DNA of 64,000 nucleotides from CBDAMZ01 sp965197375 (GCA_965197375.1 CBDAMZ010000009.1:372001-436000), one strand, 5' to 3'. Shown: positions 52,702 to 61,877, counted from the stretch's first letter. Program-made: numbers and translations. Notes: generated by a model not told the origin, from the sequence alone.

Positions 52702-52786
52702 CCTTTCCTACCTTATGCCGGTCAGGACCGGACACGACCTTGCGTTGCAGACTTTCAGTGCGTGGCCGTAATGACGTGATGAACCA

Positions 52787-54007
52787 CTACGTCCGGTAGT
52801 CGGCGTTGATCCGGACGTATTCGGCACTGAGATCGCAGGTCCAGATCCTTGCCTCGCCAGATCCTCCCGTGCCAAGGTCGACCGTCACCTCTACTTCTCG
52901 GTTCTTGAGGTGCTCGGCCGCAGTTGGCTCACGGTCCGCCCACACCGTGCCGTGATCGAACAGCACGGTAGGACCGATCTGCACGCGCGATCGGGCCTCC
53001 GTAAACGCGACACCCGCGCGCCCGGCGACCGCAACGAAGCGGCCCCAGTTCGGATCACCGCCGTGCAGCGCTGTCTTGACCAGCGGCGAGTTTGCCATCA
53101 AGCGGGCGGCCTGCTTCGCCTCGTCGTCTGATTGCGCACCGGTCACGCGAACGGTAATCAACTTTGTTGCGCCTTCGCCACCGCGCGCAATGTCCCGGGC
53201 CAGTCCAGCGCACAGGTCGCGGAGCGCCGTGACAAATGTTGGATATAGGAATTCGTCGATCTGCACGCCGCTCGCGCCATTGGCCAACAGAAAAACGGTG
53301 TCGTTGGTTGAACATTCGCCGTCGACGGTGATCGCGTTGAATGTGTCGTCACTGGCTTCGATCAACGCCCGACGGAGGCGCACTGGGTCGATTACGGCGT
53401 CGGTCGTCAGAAACCCGAGCATGGTTGCCAGCAGTGGTTCGATCATCCCGGCGCCTTTGGCCATCCCGCCCAGTGTGAACGCCCCGGCTGGCGTCTGCAC
53501 GCGAGCAGCCGCTTCCTTAGGCGAGATGTCAGTTGTCATAATGGCCTCAGCCGCCGCACGATGTGCCTCGCGGCTCAAGACGCACGCGGCAGCGTCGATT
53601 CCGCGTGTGACCTTGTCCGTCTCGAGGGGCAGCCCAATTACGCCGGTTGAGGCCACTAGAACGTGCTCGAGATTGCAGCCAAGGGCCTGTGCCGTTGCAG
53701 ACGCCATCCCACGAGCCGCGGTCATGCCGGCGTCGCCAGTGGATGCATTGGCACACCTGCTGTTGACGACGATGGCTTTCGCGTAGCCGTCGGAGTGCTT
53801 CAGATGTGCCTTAGAGAGCACGACCGGCGCTGCCACCGCCAGGTTTGTCGTGAAGATTCCTGCAGCGCTAGCCAGACTGTCGGAGACGACCAGCGCCAAG
53901 TCGAGGCCAGATGGTTTAAGACCGCACGCGACGCCAGCAGTCCGGAAACCGGTTGGCGCTGTAATCCCGCCGTCGATTTGTTCTGGCATTGTCGAAACTA
54001 ATTTCAT
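52787..54007 (-). CDS. argJ: bifunctional ornithine acetyltransferase / N-acetylglutamate synthase
   Basis: 406 aa, ArgJ. It transfers acetyl from acetylornithine to glutamate, recycling the acetyl group. The self-cleavage region reads MAKGAGMIEPLLATMLGFL, with the catalytic Thr inside ATML where the precursor splits into alpha and beta chains; the usual PNMATML has Leu-Leu in place of Asn-Met. LVASTGVIGLPL and ALHGGDPNWGR are other hallmarks. The ATG at 54007 overlaps the stop of the argA-like gene by 4 bases (ATGA) and follows AGGA; in-frame sequence upstream overlaps the neighbour and is not real. Having both ArgJ and an ArgA implies ArgA primes the cycle. Confidence 0.95.
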   Translation of the reverse strand: MKLVSTMPEQIDGGITAPTGFRTAGVACGLKPSGLDLALVVSDSLASAAGIFTTNLAVAAPVVLSKAHLKHSDGYAKAIVVNSRCANASTGDAGMTAARGMASATAQALGCNLEHVLVASTGVIGLPLETDKVTRGIDAAACVLSREAHRAAAEAIMTTDISPKEAAARVQTPAGAFTLGGMAKGAGMIEPLLATMLGFLTTDAVIDPVRLRRALIEASDDTFNAITVDGECSTNDTVFLLANGASGVQIDEFLYPTFVTALRDLCAGLARDIARGGEGATKLITVRVTGAQSDDEAKQAARLMANSPLVKTALHGGDPNWGRFVAVAGRAGVAFTEARSRVQIGPTVLFDHGTVWADREPTAAEHLKNREVEVTVDLGTGGSGEARIWTCDLSAEYVRINADYRT

Positions 54008-54525
54008 CGATCCTGCATTAACCGTCCGAGGTCGAGCACCACGGCGTACTGCTGGCAGTGGCGGAACCACTGACAGGTGTGGCAATCCGTCGCAATTTTT
54101 TCAGGCACCCAAGGGTGTGGCACGATCGTGAACCCAAGACGCACGAACTGGCGGGGCTGGTGGGTAAAAGCACACAGCGTCGGAAAGCCCTGACTCCGGG
54201 CTGCCGTGACGAGTTCGCCCAGCAAACGCCTGCCCAGCCCCACCCCGCGATGGGGCTCGGCGACGACTAGCGAGCGGATTTCGGCGACGGTTGGACTCAA
54301 GCGGGCCAACTCCCCGCAACCCACGACGCCGTCTGGACCGGCTGCCACCAGAAAACGTGGCACATGTAGGTGGACTTCGTTGAGAGGTCGCGGCAAGAGA
54401 TGGCCCGTCTCGAGATTTTCCGAGATGAGCCGATGGACTTCGACCGCGTCGACCAGCGTTGCGGAGCGAATGACGACGCCATCGGCTGCGGATGACGGAT
54501 TCGACGCAGCGACCGTCTCGATCAT
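54004..54525 (-). CDS. argA: N-acetylglutamate synthase, short GNAT type
   Basis: 173 aa, one GNAT acetyltransferase domain of the kind that replaces long ArgA in several phyla (as in Mycobacterium). The acetyl-CoA motif is VAEPHRGVGLGRRLLGELV. The C-terminus has a Cys-rich segment (KIATDCHTCQWFRHCQQYAV) often seen in this subfamily. It would acetylate glutamate to start arginine synthesis. Overlaps of 4 bases with argD upstream and argJ downstream place it firmly in the operon, which supports the assignment over an unrelated acetyltransferase. A classical amino-acid-kinase domain is absent, so feedback control must differ from long ArgA. Confidence 0.88.
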   Translation of the reverse strand: MIETVAASNPSSAADGVVIRSATLVDAVEVHRLISENLETGHLLPRPLNEVHLHVPRFLVAAGPDGVVGCGELARLSPTVAEIRSLVVAEPHRGVGLGRRLLGELVTAARSQGFPTLCAFTHQPRQFVRLGFTIVPHPWVPEKIATDCHTCQWFRHCQQYAVVLDLGRLMQDR

Positions 54526-55763
54526 ATTCTCATGTCCGTGTCTAAGGGTCCGCCGCGTGTGCTGTGGCTGGCATCTTCAAACGCGCCGTTCAACCGTTCC
54601 AGCGCATCGTCGATCTCCCGGTCGGCGATCGTGAACGATGGCAACAGTCGGATGACCGCCCCCGCCGTTCGATTGATCAGCAACCCGCGTCCAAGTGCCG
54701 TATCGACCAGGCGCTCGGCGATGTCAGGCTCGACGTCGAACCCCCACATTAGGCCGGCTCCGCGGATCTCACCGATCGTCTGGTGCTCGGCAGCCAGCGC
54801 ACGCAGACCTCGTTCGAGGCGGTGGCCTGCTCGCTCGACCCGATTCAGCAATCCCCCTTCGATCGCGTCGAGGAAAACGAGTGCCGCGCGGCATGCCAGT
54901 AGATTGCCTCCATACGTGCTGCCGTGATCGCCGAAGGTGATAGCGTCGGCTACCCGCTGGCTCAGCAACGCGGCACCGATCGGCACGCCCGCACCGAGAG
55001 ACTTGCCTAGCGCCATTAGATCTGGGCGGAGCGCTAGCGCGTCGGAGTAGAAGGGCCGGCCGGTTCGCCCGAGGCCGCATTGCACTTCGTCCGCGATCAG
55101 TAGCGTCCCGGTCGTACGGCACAGCTCGGCGAGCGTTGCCGCTGACTCCGGTGGGATCGGCCGCACGCCAGCCTCTCCCTGGATCGGTTCCACGATGATC
55201 GCTGCCGTGTCCGGCGTAACGGCCGCGCGGATCGCTACGGGGTTGTCCGGTGGTACGAACATTACCCCTGGCACGAGTGGCTTGAATGGTGTCCGAAAGT
55301 TCTCCCCGGACGTGACCGAGAGGGAACCGAGCGTTCGACCGTGAAACGCTCCCTCGAGCGCCACGATCCCGGTCCTAGCCGTGTCACCCTGGGTGTGCCA
55401 ATAGCGTCGCGCGAACTTGAGGCAGGCCTCGACCGCCTCAGTTCCGCTGTTGCAGAAGAACGTGTATGGCAGGCCCGATAGGTTGGCGAGGCGACGCGCC
55501 ACCTGACCCTGAAGCCCGTGGAAGTAGAGGTTGGACGTATGGAGGAGCACTCGCGACTGATCGGCGATCGCGTCTGCGAGACCAGCGTGGGCGTGCCCAA
55601 GCGACGCCACACCGATCCCCGAGACCAGGTCCACGTACTCGCGTCCGTCGGCGTCGTAGATCCGCGATCCCTGCCCACGTACCAGGACAACCGGTAAACG
55701 CTTGTAGACCTGCAACACGTGGTCGGCTTCTATGGCACGCACGTCATCGGCGCGCGTCGTCAT
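54522..55763 (-). CDS. argD: acetylornithine aminotransferase
   Basis: 413 aa, class III aminotransferase. LHTSNLYFHGLQG, FCNSGTEAVEACLKFARRY, AFHGRTLGSLSVTS, LLIADEVQCGLGRTG and the PLP lysine in LMALGKSLGAGVPIGA are canonical for ArgD. It converts N-acetylglutamate semialdehyde to N-acetylornithine; succinyl-diaminopimelate activity is possible as in other ArgD enzymes. The ATG at 55763 overlaps the argB stop by 4 bases (ATGA), which fixes the start; an earlier in-frame ATG at 55772 lies within argB. Confidence 0.96.
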   Translation of the reverse strand: MTTRADDVRAIEADHVLQVYKRLPVVLVRGQGSRIYDADGREYVDLVSGIGVASLGHAHAGLADAIADQSRVLLHTSNLYFHGLQGQVARRLANLSGLPYTFFCNSGTEAVEACLKFARRYWHTQGDTARTGIVALEGAFHGRTLGSLSVTSGENFRTPFKPLVPGVMFVPPDNPVAIRAAVTPDTAAIIVEPIQGEAGVRPIPPESAATLAELCRTTGTLLIADEVQCGLGRTGRPFYSDALALRPDLMALGKSLGAGVPIGAALLSQRVADAITFGDHGSTYGGNLLACRAALVFLDAIEGGLLNRVERAGHRLERGLRALAAEHQTIGEIRGAGLMWGFDVEPDIAERLVDTALGRGLLINRTAGAVIRLLPSFTIADREIDDALERLNGAFEDASHSTRGGPLDTDMRI

Positions 55764-56680
55764 TGCTTGCATGTCCCCGGCCGGTTCGCGGTTCCGGCAA
55801 TTACCCTTGTGCCATCCGTACACTCGAGCAAGCCCCGTCGCCCGTCGACGATCGCGACGTCGGTGACCCCTCCTCGCTGAGCGGCCTGACAGGCGCGGAG
55901 CTTGGCGATCATGCCGGCGCTGGCCTGCCCGTTGGTAATGAGCCGCTCGACCACCGCTTTGTCAACGACCGGGATAGTGCGGCCATCTGGGTCGAGGACC
56001 CCGGCGGTTGTCCCCGCGATGATTAGCCATTTTGCTCTCAGTCGCGTCGCGAGATCGCCGGCCAGTGTATCGGCGTTCACATTGAAGAGCCGCCCCCTGG
56101 CGTCGCTACCGATACTGGCGACGACCGGCACGTAACCCTTCGCGCACAGATCGAGTAGGAGTGTAGGACGCTCGTCTCCGACGGGCTGCCCGACGAATCC
56201 GAGATCAACGCGCGACCCATCACTGGCCCGGTACCGACGAGCACGCCGGACCCTGGCGATTGACGCGTCAGCGCCGGTCAGGCCGACCGCGCTCCCACCT
56301 GCTGCGCCAACCGCCGCGACCACTCGGGTGTTGACGCGTCCGGCGAGCACGCCAACGACAACATCCAGGGTCGGCGCATCGGTAATACGTAGCCCGTCGA
56401 CCGTCCGCTTCTGGATCCTGAACCGCGCCATGTCGGCGTCAACTTCGCGCCCGCCGCCATGGACCACGACGAGCGGCTGGTTGGTGGCTAGCCGTGTGAG
56501 CGCTGCGGCGATACGTCGAAGCTGTTTCCTGTCCTCGAGCAATTCGCCGCCCAGCTTGATGACGACGGGTCGACGGCGCGCGCGGCTTTGCCCACCCGGG
56601 CGACGCGTAGCTCGTGCGGCCGAGCGGTGGCCGAAGGAACTCGGTGCGGCGATCTGAGCTGGTCTCGATGTCAGCTGCAT
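55760..56680 (-). CDS. argB: N-acetylglutamate kinase
   Basis: 306 aa, amino-acid kinase fold. VVIKLGGELLEDRK is the ATP-binding N-terminal strand, VVVHGGGREVDADM the substrate loop, FNVNADTLAGDLATRL and the Lys-bearing GQASAGMIAKLRAC follow. It phosphorylates N-acetylglutamate. The first about 35 residues (Arg/Ser-rich) are extra relative to the shortest enzymes and may matter for arginine feedback, or the true start may be later. The gene begins directly after the argC stop (TAA-ATG with no gap) and overlaps argD by 4 bases. Confidence 0.94.
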   Translation of the reverse strand: MQLTSRPAQIAAPSSFGHRSAARATRRPGGQSRARRRPVVIKLGGELLEDRKQLRRIAAALTRLATNQPLVVVHGGGREVDADMARFRIQKRTVDGLRITDAPTLDVVVGVLAGRVNTRVVAAVGAAGGSAVGLTGADASIARVRRARRYRASDGSRVDLGFVGQPVGDERPTLLLDLCAKGYVPVVASIGSDARGRLFNVNADTLAGDLATRLRAKWLIIAGTTAGVLDPDGRTIPVVDKAVVERLITNGQASAGMIAKLRACQAAQRGGVTDVAIVDGRRGLLECTDGTRVIAGTANRPGTCKQ

Positions 56681-57670
56681 TTAGAGGAGTCCCTCGCGCT
56701 CGTCGAGGTCGAACGCGACGTTGAAGTTCTGTATAGCCTGTCCGGCTGCCCCTTTCATTAGGTTGTCCAGACACACAACCATGACCAAGCGGCCGTCAGC
56801 GACCTTCCAGCCGATGTCACAGAAGTTTGTATGTACCACGTGCTTGATCTCCGGCAGGTTGTTACCGGTGAGTCGTACGAACGGTGCCTTGCGATACACC
56901 TGTCCGAGCACCTCACGAATCGTCGCCGCCGTCGTCCGGTTGCTGACCCTGGTGTAGATTGTTTCGAAAATGCCACGGTCGAGCGGCACCAAATGCGGCA
57001 CGAATGTGACGGGTCGCGACAGTTCCTGTTCGATCTCGGCCGCGTGACGATGGGCAAAGATGCCGTAGGCCGCAATGCTCCCATGACACTCGGAAAAATG
57101 CGTCCGTTCGCTCGGGGTCTTGCCGGCACCAGAGATGCCCGATTTTGCGTCGATGTAGACGTCGTCGTCGATGGCGACGAGATCGGCCGCGATGAGTGGC
57201 CGTAGCGCGAGCAGCGCCGCCGTTGGATAACAGCCCGGACAGGCGACCAGCTGCGCGTCCTTGAGTTCATCTCGGTTCCACTCCGTCAGGCCGTAGACGA
57301 CTGGAGTGCCGAGCGCCGGGGTCTTCGGGTACCAGTGTTTCCGTGCGGCTGCGTCACGCAAGCGGAACGCTCCCGACAGGTCGAACACGCGTGCTCCGCG
57401 TCTCACGAGCTCGGGGCCGATCTCGGCACTTGCTGTGTCGGGCAGCCCAAGGAACACGACATCGGCCCGCTCAGACAGCGCGTCGATCGAGAACGCCTCG
57501 ACTCGGCCGTTCCACAACCCCGCAAGCGCCGGCAAGCTGCGAGCCCCATCGTTCGTGCTCGACGCCATGGCAACGGTGACCTGTATGTGCGGGTGGCGAG
57601 CCGCCAGACGCAGTATTTCCTGGCCGCTATAGCCAGTCGCTCCAGCGAGCCCGACACGGATCTTCGTCAT
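56681..57670 (-). CDS. argC: N-acetyl-gamma-glutamyl-phosphate reductase
   Basis: 329 aa, NADPH-dependent reductase. GLAGATGYSGQEILRL is the dinucleotide-binding start; LVACPGCYPTAALLAL carries the catalytic Cys; SGISGAGKTP and HRHAAEIEQEL (active-site His) follow. It makes N-acetylglutamate semialdehyde. It is the first gene of the minus-strand arginine operon; a promoter (TTGACG-17-TATAAA) sits 45-75 bases upstream, with an ArgR-box-like site between promoter and gene. The ATG at 57670 is unambiguous. Confidence 0.97.
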   Translation of the reverse strand: MTKIRVGLAGATGYSGQEILRLAARHPHIQVTVAMASSTNDGARSLPALAGLWNGRVEAFSIDALSERADVVFLGLPDTASAEIGPELVRRGARVFDLSGAFRLRDAAARKHWYPKTPALGTPVVYGLTEWNRDELKDAQLVACPGCYPTAALLALRPLIAADLVAIDDDVYIDAKSGISGAGKTPSERTHFSECHGSIAAYGIFAHRHAAEIEQELSRPVTFVPHLVPLDRGIFETIYTRVSNRTTAATIREVLGQVYRKAPFVRLTGNNLPEIKHVVHTNFCDIGWKVADGRLVMVVCLDNLMKGAAGQAIQNFNVAFDLDEREGLL

Positions 57671-57687
57671 GAGAAAACACCACAGAG

Positions 57688-57702
57688 ATGAATATTTATA
57701 CG
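57688..57702. promoter_or_regulatory. ArgR-box-like operator of argC
   Basis: TGAATATTTATA (57689-57700) resembles half and centre of the ARG box (consensus TGAAT-AT-rich-ATTCA). It lies between the argC promoter and the argC start, where ArgR binding would block transcription. Confidence 0.6.
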
Positions 57703-57714
57703 AAACAGAGTGTT

Positions 57715-57743
57715 TTTATACATCCTGATCCACATGGCGTCAA
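57715..57743 (-). promoter_or_regulatory. sigma70-type promoter of the argCBD-A-J operon
   Basis: On the minus strand, -35 TTGACG (57743-57738), 17-base spacer, -10 TATAAA (57720-57715), about 45 bases upstream of the argC ATG. Confidence 0.8.
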
Positions 57744-57798
57744 CGGAAAAATGTGAGGTTCAGTGAATATTGTCCAAGCCGTTGGCTTCAGCTAACCC

Positions 57799-57827
57799 TT
57801 GCCAGCGACAGCTAGTCAGTGTATACT
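57799..57827 (+). promoter_or_regulatory. sigma70-type promoter of argR
   Basis: -35 TTGCCA (57799-57804), 17-base spacer, -10 TATACT (57822-57827), 21 bases before the argR ATG. The -10 lies inside an ArgR-box-like sequence, which implies autoregulation. Confidence 0.75.
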
Positions 57828-57846
57828 AATTCATAATAACGCATAA
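57820..57846. promoter_or_regulatory. ArgR-box-like operator of argR
   Basis: TGTATACTAATTCATAA (57820-57836), followed closely by a second similar half (TTCATAATAACGCATAA, 57830-57846). Together they resemble tandem ARG boxes covering the argR -10 region and transcription start. Confidence 0.65.
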
Positions 57847-57848
57847 CT

Positions 57849-58301
57849 ATGAAGCGCTACCGTCAGTCGGCCATCCTCGATCTCGTTTCCCACGAGGCCA
57901 TCTGCAGCCAAGATGACCTCCGGCAGCGGTTGCGCGCACGCGGGTTTCATGCGACCCAAGCCACCATCTCCCGTGATATCAAGGAGCTCCAGCTTGTCAA
58001 GCGCGCCGCCGACGGGGCCTACCGACGGCCTGGTTCCCCGGGGGGCGTACGAGGGAGCGGAGACGCTGCGGTCAGGCGTGCCGTCGGGGAGTATCTGCGC
58101 CGGGTCGACCAAGTGCAACAGCTCTTGGTGATCAGAACTGACCCTGGTCAGGCCCAGCCGCTCGCTCTGGCGATCGACCGTGTAGAGCTGCCGGAGGTGG
58201 TCGGCACGGTCGCTGGCGATGACACGGTCCTGCTCATCACGCGACACGCCCGCGCGGGTCGAGAGATGGCGCGGCTCTTTGAGGGTTGGGCGAGAGGGTA
58301 G
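57849..58301 (+). CDS. argR: arginine repressor ArgR
   Basis: 150 aa. The N-terminal winged helix has SQDDLRQRLRARGFHATQAT then ISRDIKELQLVK, the ArgR/AhrC DNA-reading helix. The C-terminal oligomerisation domain has GTVAGDDTVLLITR, where the Asp pair binds the arginine co-repressor. A Gly/Pro-rich linker joins them. It is divergent from argC and sits at the head of argR-argG-argH; operator-like sites cover both promoters, so it should repress the whole cluster when arginine is abundant. ATG at 57849, only 21 bases after the -10 box, so the leader is very short. Confidence 0.96.
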   Translation: MKRYRQSAILDLVSHEAICSQDDLRQRLRARGFHATQATISRDIKELQLVKRAADGAYRRPGSPGGVRGSGDAAVRRAVGEYLRRVDQVQQLLVIRTDPGQAQPLALAIDRVELPEVVGTVAGDDTVLLITRHARAGREMARLFEGWARG

Positions 58302-58429
58302 TAGCCACTTAGATCTGGGAACCGAGGAGTGCCCGCGGCGCTGTGGCGAGCGGTTTAAGAAGTAGCGAGCGCGTCTGGGGGGGCAGCGAGTGCTGATTGA
58401 AGACGGCTGCGGCCAGAGGAGCAAAGAAC

Positions 58430-59668
58430 ATGGAACGGATTGTCTTGGCGTACTCGGGAGGGCTGGACACGTCGGTCGCGGTTCGATGGCTGGCTGACAC
58501 CTATGGTGCAGAGGTTGTGGCCGTCACGGTAGACCTCGGCCAGGGCAAGGAGCTAGACGACATCCGGGAGCGGGCCTTGGCCGTTGGGGCGGTCCGTGCG
58601 CATGTCGTCGACGCACGTGAGGAGTTCGCCAAACACTATGTCCTGCCGGCACTACAGGCGGGTGCCATCTACGAGGGGCAATATTCACTCGCCACGGCAC
58701 TGGGGCGCCCGTTGATCGCCAAGAAGCTCGTTGAGATCGCCGAAGTCGAAGACGCGAGCACCATCGCGCACGGATGCACCGGAAAAGGCAACGACCAGGT
58801 CCGGATGGACGTTTCGGCGCGCGCCCTCAATCCGAAGATTCGGGTGGTCGCGCCGGCGCGCGTGTGGGGGATGAGCCGGCCAGACGAGATCGAGTACGCG
58901 CGCGAGCACGGTATTCCAGTGCCTGCCTCGGTCGAGAGCCCGTACAGTACCGACGCCAACCTGTGGGGGCGTTCGATCGAGTGCGGTGTCCTCGAGGATC
59001 CCTGGACCGAGCCGCCGGAGGAGATCTACGCGCTGACCAAATCGCCCACCGAGTGTCCCGCCGCGGCGGCCTATGCCGAGATCGATTTCAAGCGCGGTGT
59101 CCCGACTAAGGTCAACGGCGTGGCGATGCCGCTGACCGAGCTCATCAACTCCCTCGAGACGATCGCGGGTACACACGGCGTTGGGCGGGTCGACATGGTT
59201 GAAAATCGGCTAGTGGGGATCAAATCGCGTGAGGTTTACGAAGCACCGGCGGCGACGGTGCTCCACGCGGCCCACCGCGAGCTGGAGACGCTCGTGATCC
59301 CGCGTGATCTCGAGCGGCTCACACGCGACCTCGGGCAGACCTATGCCGACCTCGTGTACAACGGCTTGTGGTTCACACAGACGCGCGAGGCGATCGACGC
59401 CTTCGTCGCTAAGGTGCAGGAACGCGTGACCGGCACGGTGCGGGTGAAGCTGTTCAAAGGATGCTGTTGGGCCGTTGGCCGCATTTCTCCCCATGCGCTG
59501 TACGAGCCCACGCTGGCGACCTACGACGAAGGCGATGAGTTTGATCACGCGGCCGCGGAGGGTTTTATCAAGATTTGGGGCTTGCCCGTCGAGATTGCCG
59601 CGAGCAGTGCGTTGGCATCGGACGCCGAGGGCGGAGCTACAGCGGGATCAAGACACGATGGGTCGTAA
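58430..59668 (+). CDS. argG: argininosuccinate synthase
   Basis: 412 aa from ATG 58430, which has GAGGAG 8 bases upstream; an in-frame codon at 58397 lacks a site. The N-type ATP pyrophosphatase loop is AYSGGLDTSVAV, followed by AHGCTGKGNDQVR (aspartate/citrulline site), SVESPYSTDANLWGRS and EGQYSLATALGRPLIAKKLV. It condenses citrulline and aspartate using ATP. The gene follows argR by about 130 bases and precedes argH by 25 bases; the last two are one unit. The C-terminal about 15 residues are a variable Ser/Gly-rich tail. Confidence 0.97.
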   Translation: MERIVLAYSGGLDTSVAVRWLADTYGAEVVAVTVDLGQGKELDDIRERALAVGAVRAHVVDAREEFAKHYVLPALQAGAIYEGQYSLATALGRPLIAKKLVEIAEVEDASTIAHGCTGKGNDQVRMDVSARALNPKIRVVAPARVWGMSRPDEIEYAREHGIPVPASVESPYSTDANLWGRSIECGVLEDPWTEPPEEIYALTKSPTECPAAAAYAEIDFKRGVPTKVNGVAMPLTELINSLETIAGTHGVGRVDMVENRLVGIKSREVYEAPAATVLHAAHRELETLVIPRDLERLTRDLGQTYADLVYNGLWFTQTREAIDAFVAKVQERVTGTVRVKLFKGCCWAVGRISPHALYEPTLATYDEGDEFDHAAAEGFIKIWGLPVEIAASSALASDAEGGATAGSRHDGS

Positions 59669-59693
59669 ATAAGGAGATAAGCGAGGCTTCGGT

Positions 59694-61082
59694 ATGAACG
59701 ACGAGCGCCATCTGTGGGCGGGCCGTTTTGCGGACGCCCCTGACCAGCGCGTCTTTGATTTCCAGGCGTCATTCGAGTTCGACCGCCGGCTCTTTGACGA
59801 CGACGTCGAAGGAAGCCTCGCCTGGGCAGAGGCGCTTGCCGAGGCGGGTGTCCTTTCGGCCGACGAGGCCACAGCCACACGCGATGCCCTGACCGATATT
59901 CGAGAACGCGGCCGCCGCGATCCGGCATTCGTGAGTGGTGCCGATGAAGATGTGCACGCCTTCGTCGAACGCCAACTAGTCGAACGGATCGGCGATATCG
60001 GGCGCCGGCTCCACACGGGCCGTTCTCGAAACGAGCAGGTCTCTCTGGACCTCCGGCTGTACCTTTGCAGACGCCTTCCCAACCTCCAGAAAGGACTGGT
60101 GTACTTGGTCACCGCGCTCGTGGACCAGGCCTCGGCGGCCGGTTCGGCGCTCATGCCAGCCTACACGCACCTCCGACGCGCTCAGCCGATGCTCGTGGCC
60201 CATTTCTTTCTGGCGCACGCCGCGGCGATTCGTCGCGACTACGCGCGCGTCGGGATCGCGCGCGACGAAGCGGACGCTCTGCCGCTGGGATCCGGCGCCG
60301 GCGTCGGCACCGGTTACGCGATTGACGTCGAGGCACTCGCGCGTCGGCTCGGCTTTTCGCGTGTGGTGGAGAACAGTCTCGATGCAGTGGCCGATCGGGA
60401 CTTTGTCGCGACGATGCTCCACACGTGCACGCTGGTGATGGTACATTTGAGCCGGCTAGCCGAGGATCTTATTATTTTTAGCGGAGAGGAGTTTGGCTTT
60501 TTCGAACTGGCGGACCGCGTAGCCACCGGAAGCAGCCTGATGCCGCAGAAAAAGAACCCCGATCCGCTCGAGCTCGTGCGCGGTAAGACGGGCCGCGTTG
60601 TCGGCCACCTCGTCGGATGGCTGACGACGATGAAAGGACTGCCGAGCGGCTACAACAAGGATTTGCAGGAAGACAAAGAAGCTGTCTTCGGTGCCGAAGC
60701 GTCGGTTATCGCGTCGGTCCAAGCCGCTGCCGCGGTGGTCGAAAGCCTTGACATTGACGTCGCGCGCAGCGACGCAGCGGCAACCGGGCTGCTGCTGGCC
60801 ACCGATGTGGCCGACGGCCTGGTTAAGCGCGGCGTCCCGTTTCGGCGTGCCCACGAAGTGGTCGGTGGCATTGTGCGCGACCTGGTCACGCAGGGCCGCG
60901 ACTTCTCCTCACTCACACCCGACGACTGGCGGCACTACGATGAGCGGTTTGACGGCGACGTTGCTAGGTTGATCACAGGCCGGACGTCGGTTGAGGCGCG
61001 GCGTACTCCGCAGTCGACGAACCCTGGCGCGGTCGCCGCGGCGCTCGCCGACGTTCGGGTTTGGCTCGCAGCACGTCAGTAA
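59694..61082 (+). CDS. argH: argininosuccinate lyase
   Basis: 462 aa, fumarase/aspartase superfamily. WAGRF at the start, LHTGRSRNEQVSLDLRLYL, the TH motif (MPAYTHLRRAQP), and the signature GSSLMPQKKNPDPLELVRGK with the catalytic Ser are complete. It releases arginine and fumarate, the last step of the pathway. ATG at 59694 with GAGG 7 bases upstream, 25 bases after the argG stop, so argG-argH are co-transcribed. It closes the cluster; the next gene starts about 230 bases later. Confidence 0.97.
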   Translation: MNDERHLWAGRFADAPDQRVFDFQASFEFDRRLFDDDVEGSLAWAEALAEAGVLSADEATATRDALTDIRERGRRDPAFVSGADEDVHAFVERQLVERIGDIGRRLHTGRSRNEQVSLDLRLYLCRRLPNLQKGLVYLVTALVDQASAAGSALMPAYTHLRRAQPMLVAHFFLAHAAAIRRDYARVGIARDEADALPLGSGAGVGTGYAIDVEALARRLGFSRVVENSLDAVADRDFVATMLHTCTLVMVHLSRLAEDLIIFSGEEFGFFELADRVATGSSLMPQKKNPDPLELVRGKTGRVVGHLVGWLTTMKGLPSGYNKDLQEDKEAVFGAEASVIASVQAAAAVVESLDIDVARSDAAATGLLLATDVADGLVKRGVPFRRAHEVVGGIVRDLVTQGRDFSSLTPDDWRHYDERFDGDVARLITGRTSVEARRTPQSTNPGAVAAALADVRVWLAARQ

Positions 61083-61313
61083 CCCACTCACGGAGCAAGG
61101 GAGGGACAGTTCACGTTCTGGTTCGCCGCGTTTCTGCTGGTCGTCGGCCGCGGCAAGCACGCGGACGCATGGCTCGGGCAGGCCAGCTACGGTCCAGGGC
61201 GGCGGTAGCGGGCCGTTTCGTTTGCCTCGCCGTCGCTGGCTCTGTTAGACTCCGGGCTCCTGCGCGCGGACTTTCCCTTTCCCGCCTCAAGGTCCTGACT
61301 GTTGGGGGGCTAG

Positions 61314-61877
61314 ATGCAGCGGCGCCATGCTAGCGTGGGTGACACTCTCGATGACTACTGCCCGCGCGACGGCCGTGTCACGACTCATACCGTTATCGTC
61401 GTGGGTGAAGACGGTGTCAGTGTGACGCGCTGTCAGGTGTGCGACGCCGAGCACGGCCACGCCGACGTCGGCTCGCCGGCACCGGCCGGCGCTAGCGGTG
61501 CGGCTGACGACGCGGAGCCCGTCCGGCGCTCCCTCATCCGAGCCACGCTCAAAAAGCCCGAAGGCTCACCACTCGTGGCCCGTCCCGCACCCGTCTTCAC
61601 GATACAGCAGCAGTCACGTGGGAGCGCGCCAGCACGAAGAAAAAACGCCACCCCTGGCGGACCATCGGTGTATGCTCCTCCCGTTCACCATAGGAACGGC
61701 CAGCCGAAGCAGAAAGGCGCTCACCGCAGCAGTTCAACCCGGATGTTTAAGTCAACCCGATCAGACAGTGGTCGGCCGGAGTCCGATCGGCGCCCGGGCA
61801 AGACAGTGCATACCGACACCGCCCGCTCCGGTCCGAAGTCTCGCTCGTCGTCCGCCCGTCGCGGGAAAGGGCGCTAG
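61314..61877 (+). CDS. zinc-ribbon-like protein with basic disordered tail
   Basis: 187 aa. Residues 1-48 form a compact ribbon-like segment: DYCPRDGRVTTHTVIVV then RCQVCDAEH, with Cys, Cys-x2-Cys and His residues that could bind one zinc. The remaining about 140 residues are a Ser/Arg/Lys/Pro-rich, probably disordered tail (STRSDSGRPESDRRPGKT). Proteins of this layout occur in related genomes, but I know no function; nucleic-acid binding is plausible from the basic tail. fabI begins 11 bases after its stop on the same strand. Confidence 0.72.
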   Translation: MQRRHASVGDTLDDYCPRDGRVTTHTVIVVGEDGVSVTRCQVCDAEHGHADVGSPAPAGASGAADDAEPVRRSLIRATLKKPEGSPLVARPAPVFTIQQQSRGSAPARRKNATPGGPSVYAPPVHHRNGQPKQKGAHRSSSTRMFKSTRSDSGRPESDRRPGKTVHTDTARSGPKSRSSSARRGKGR

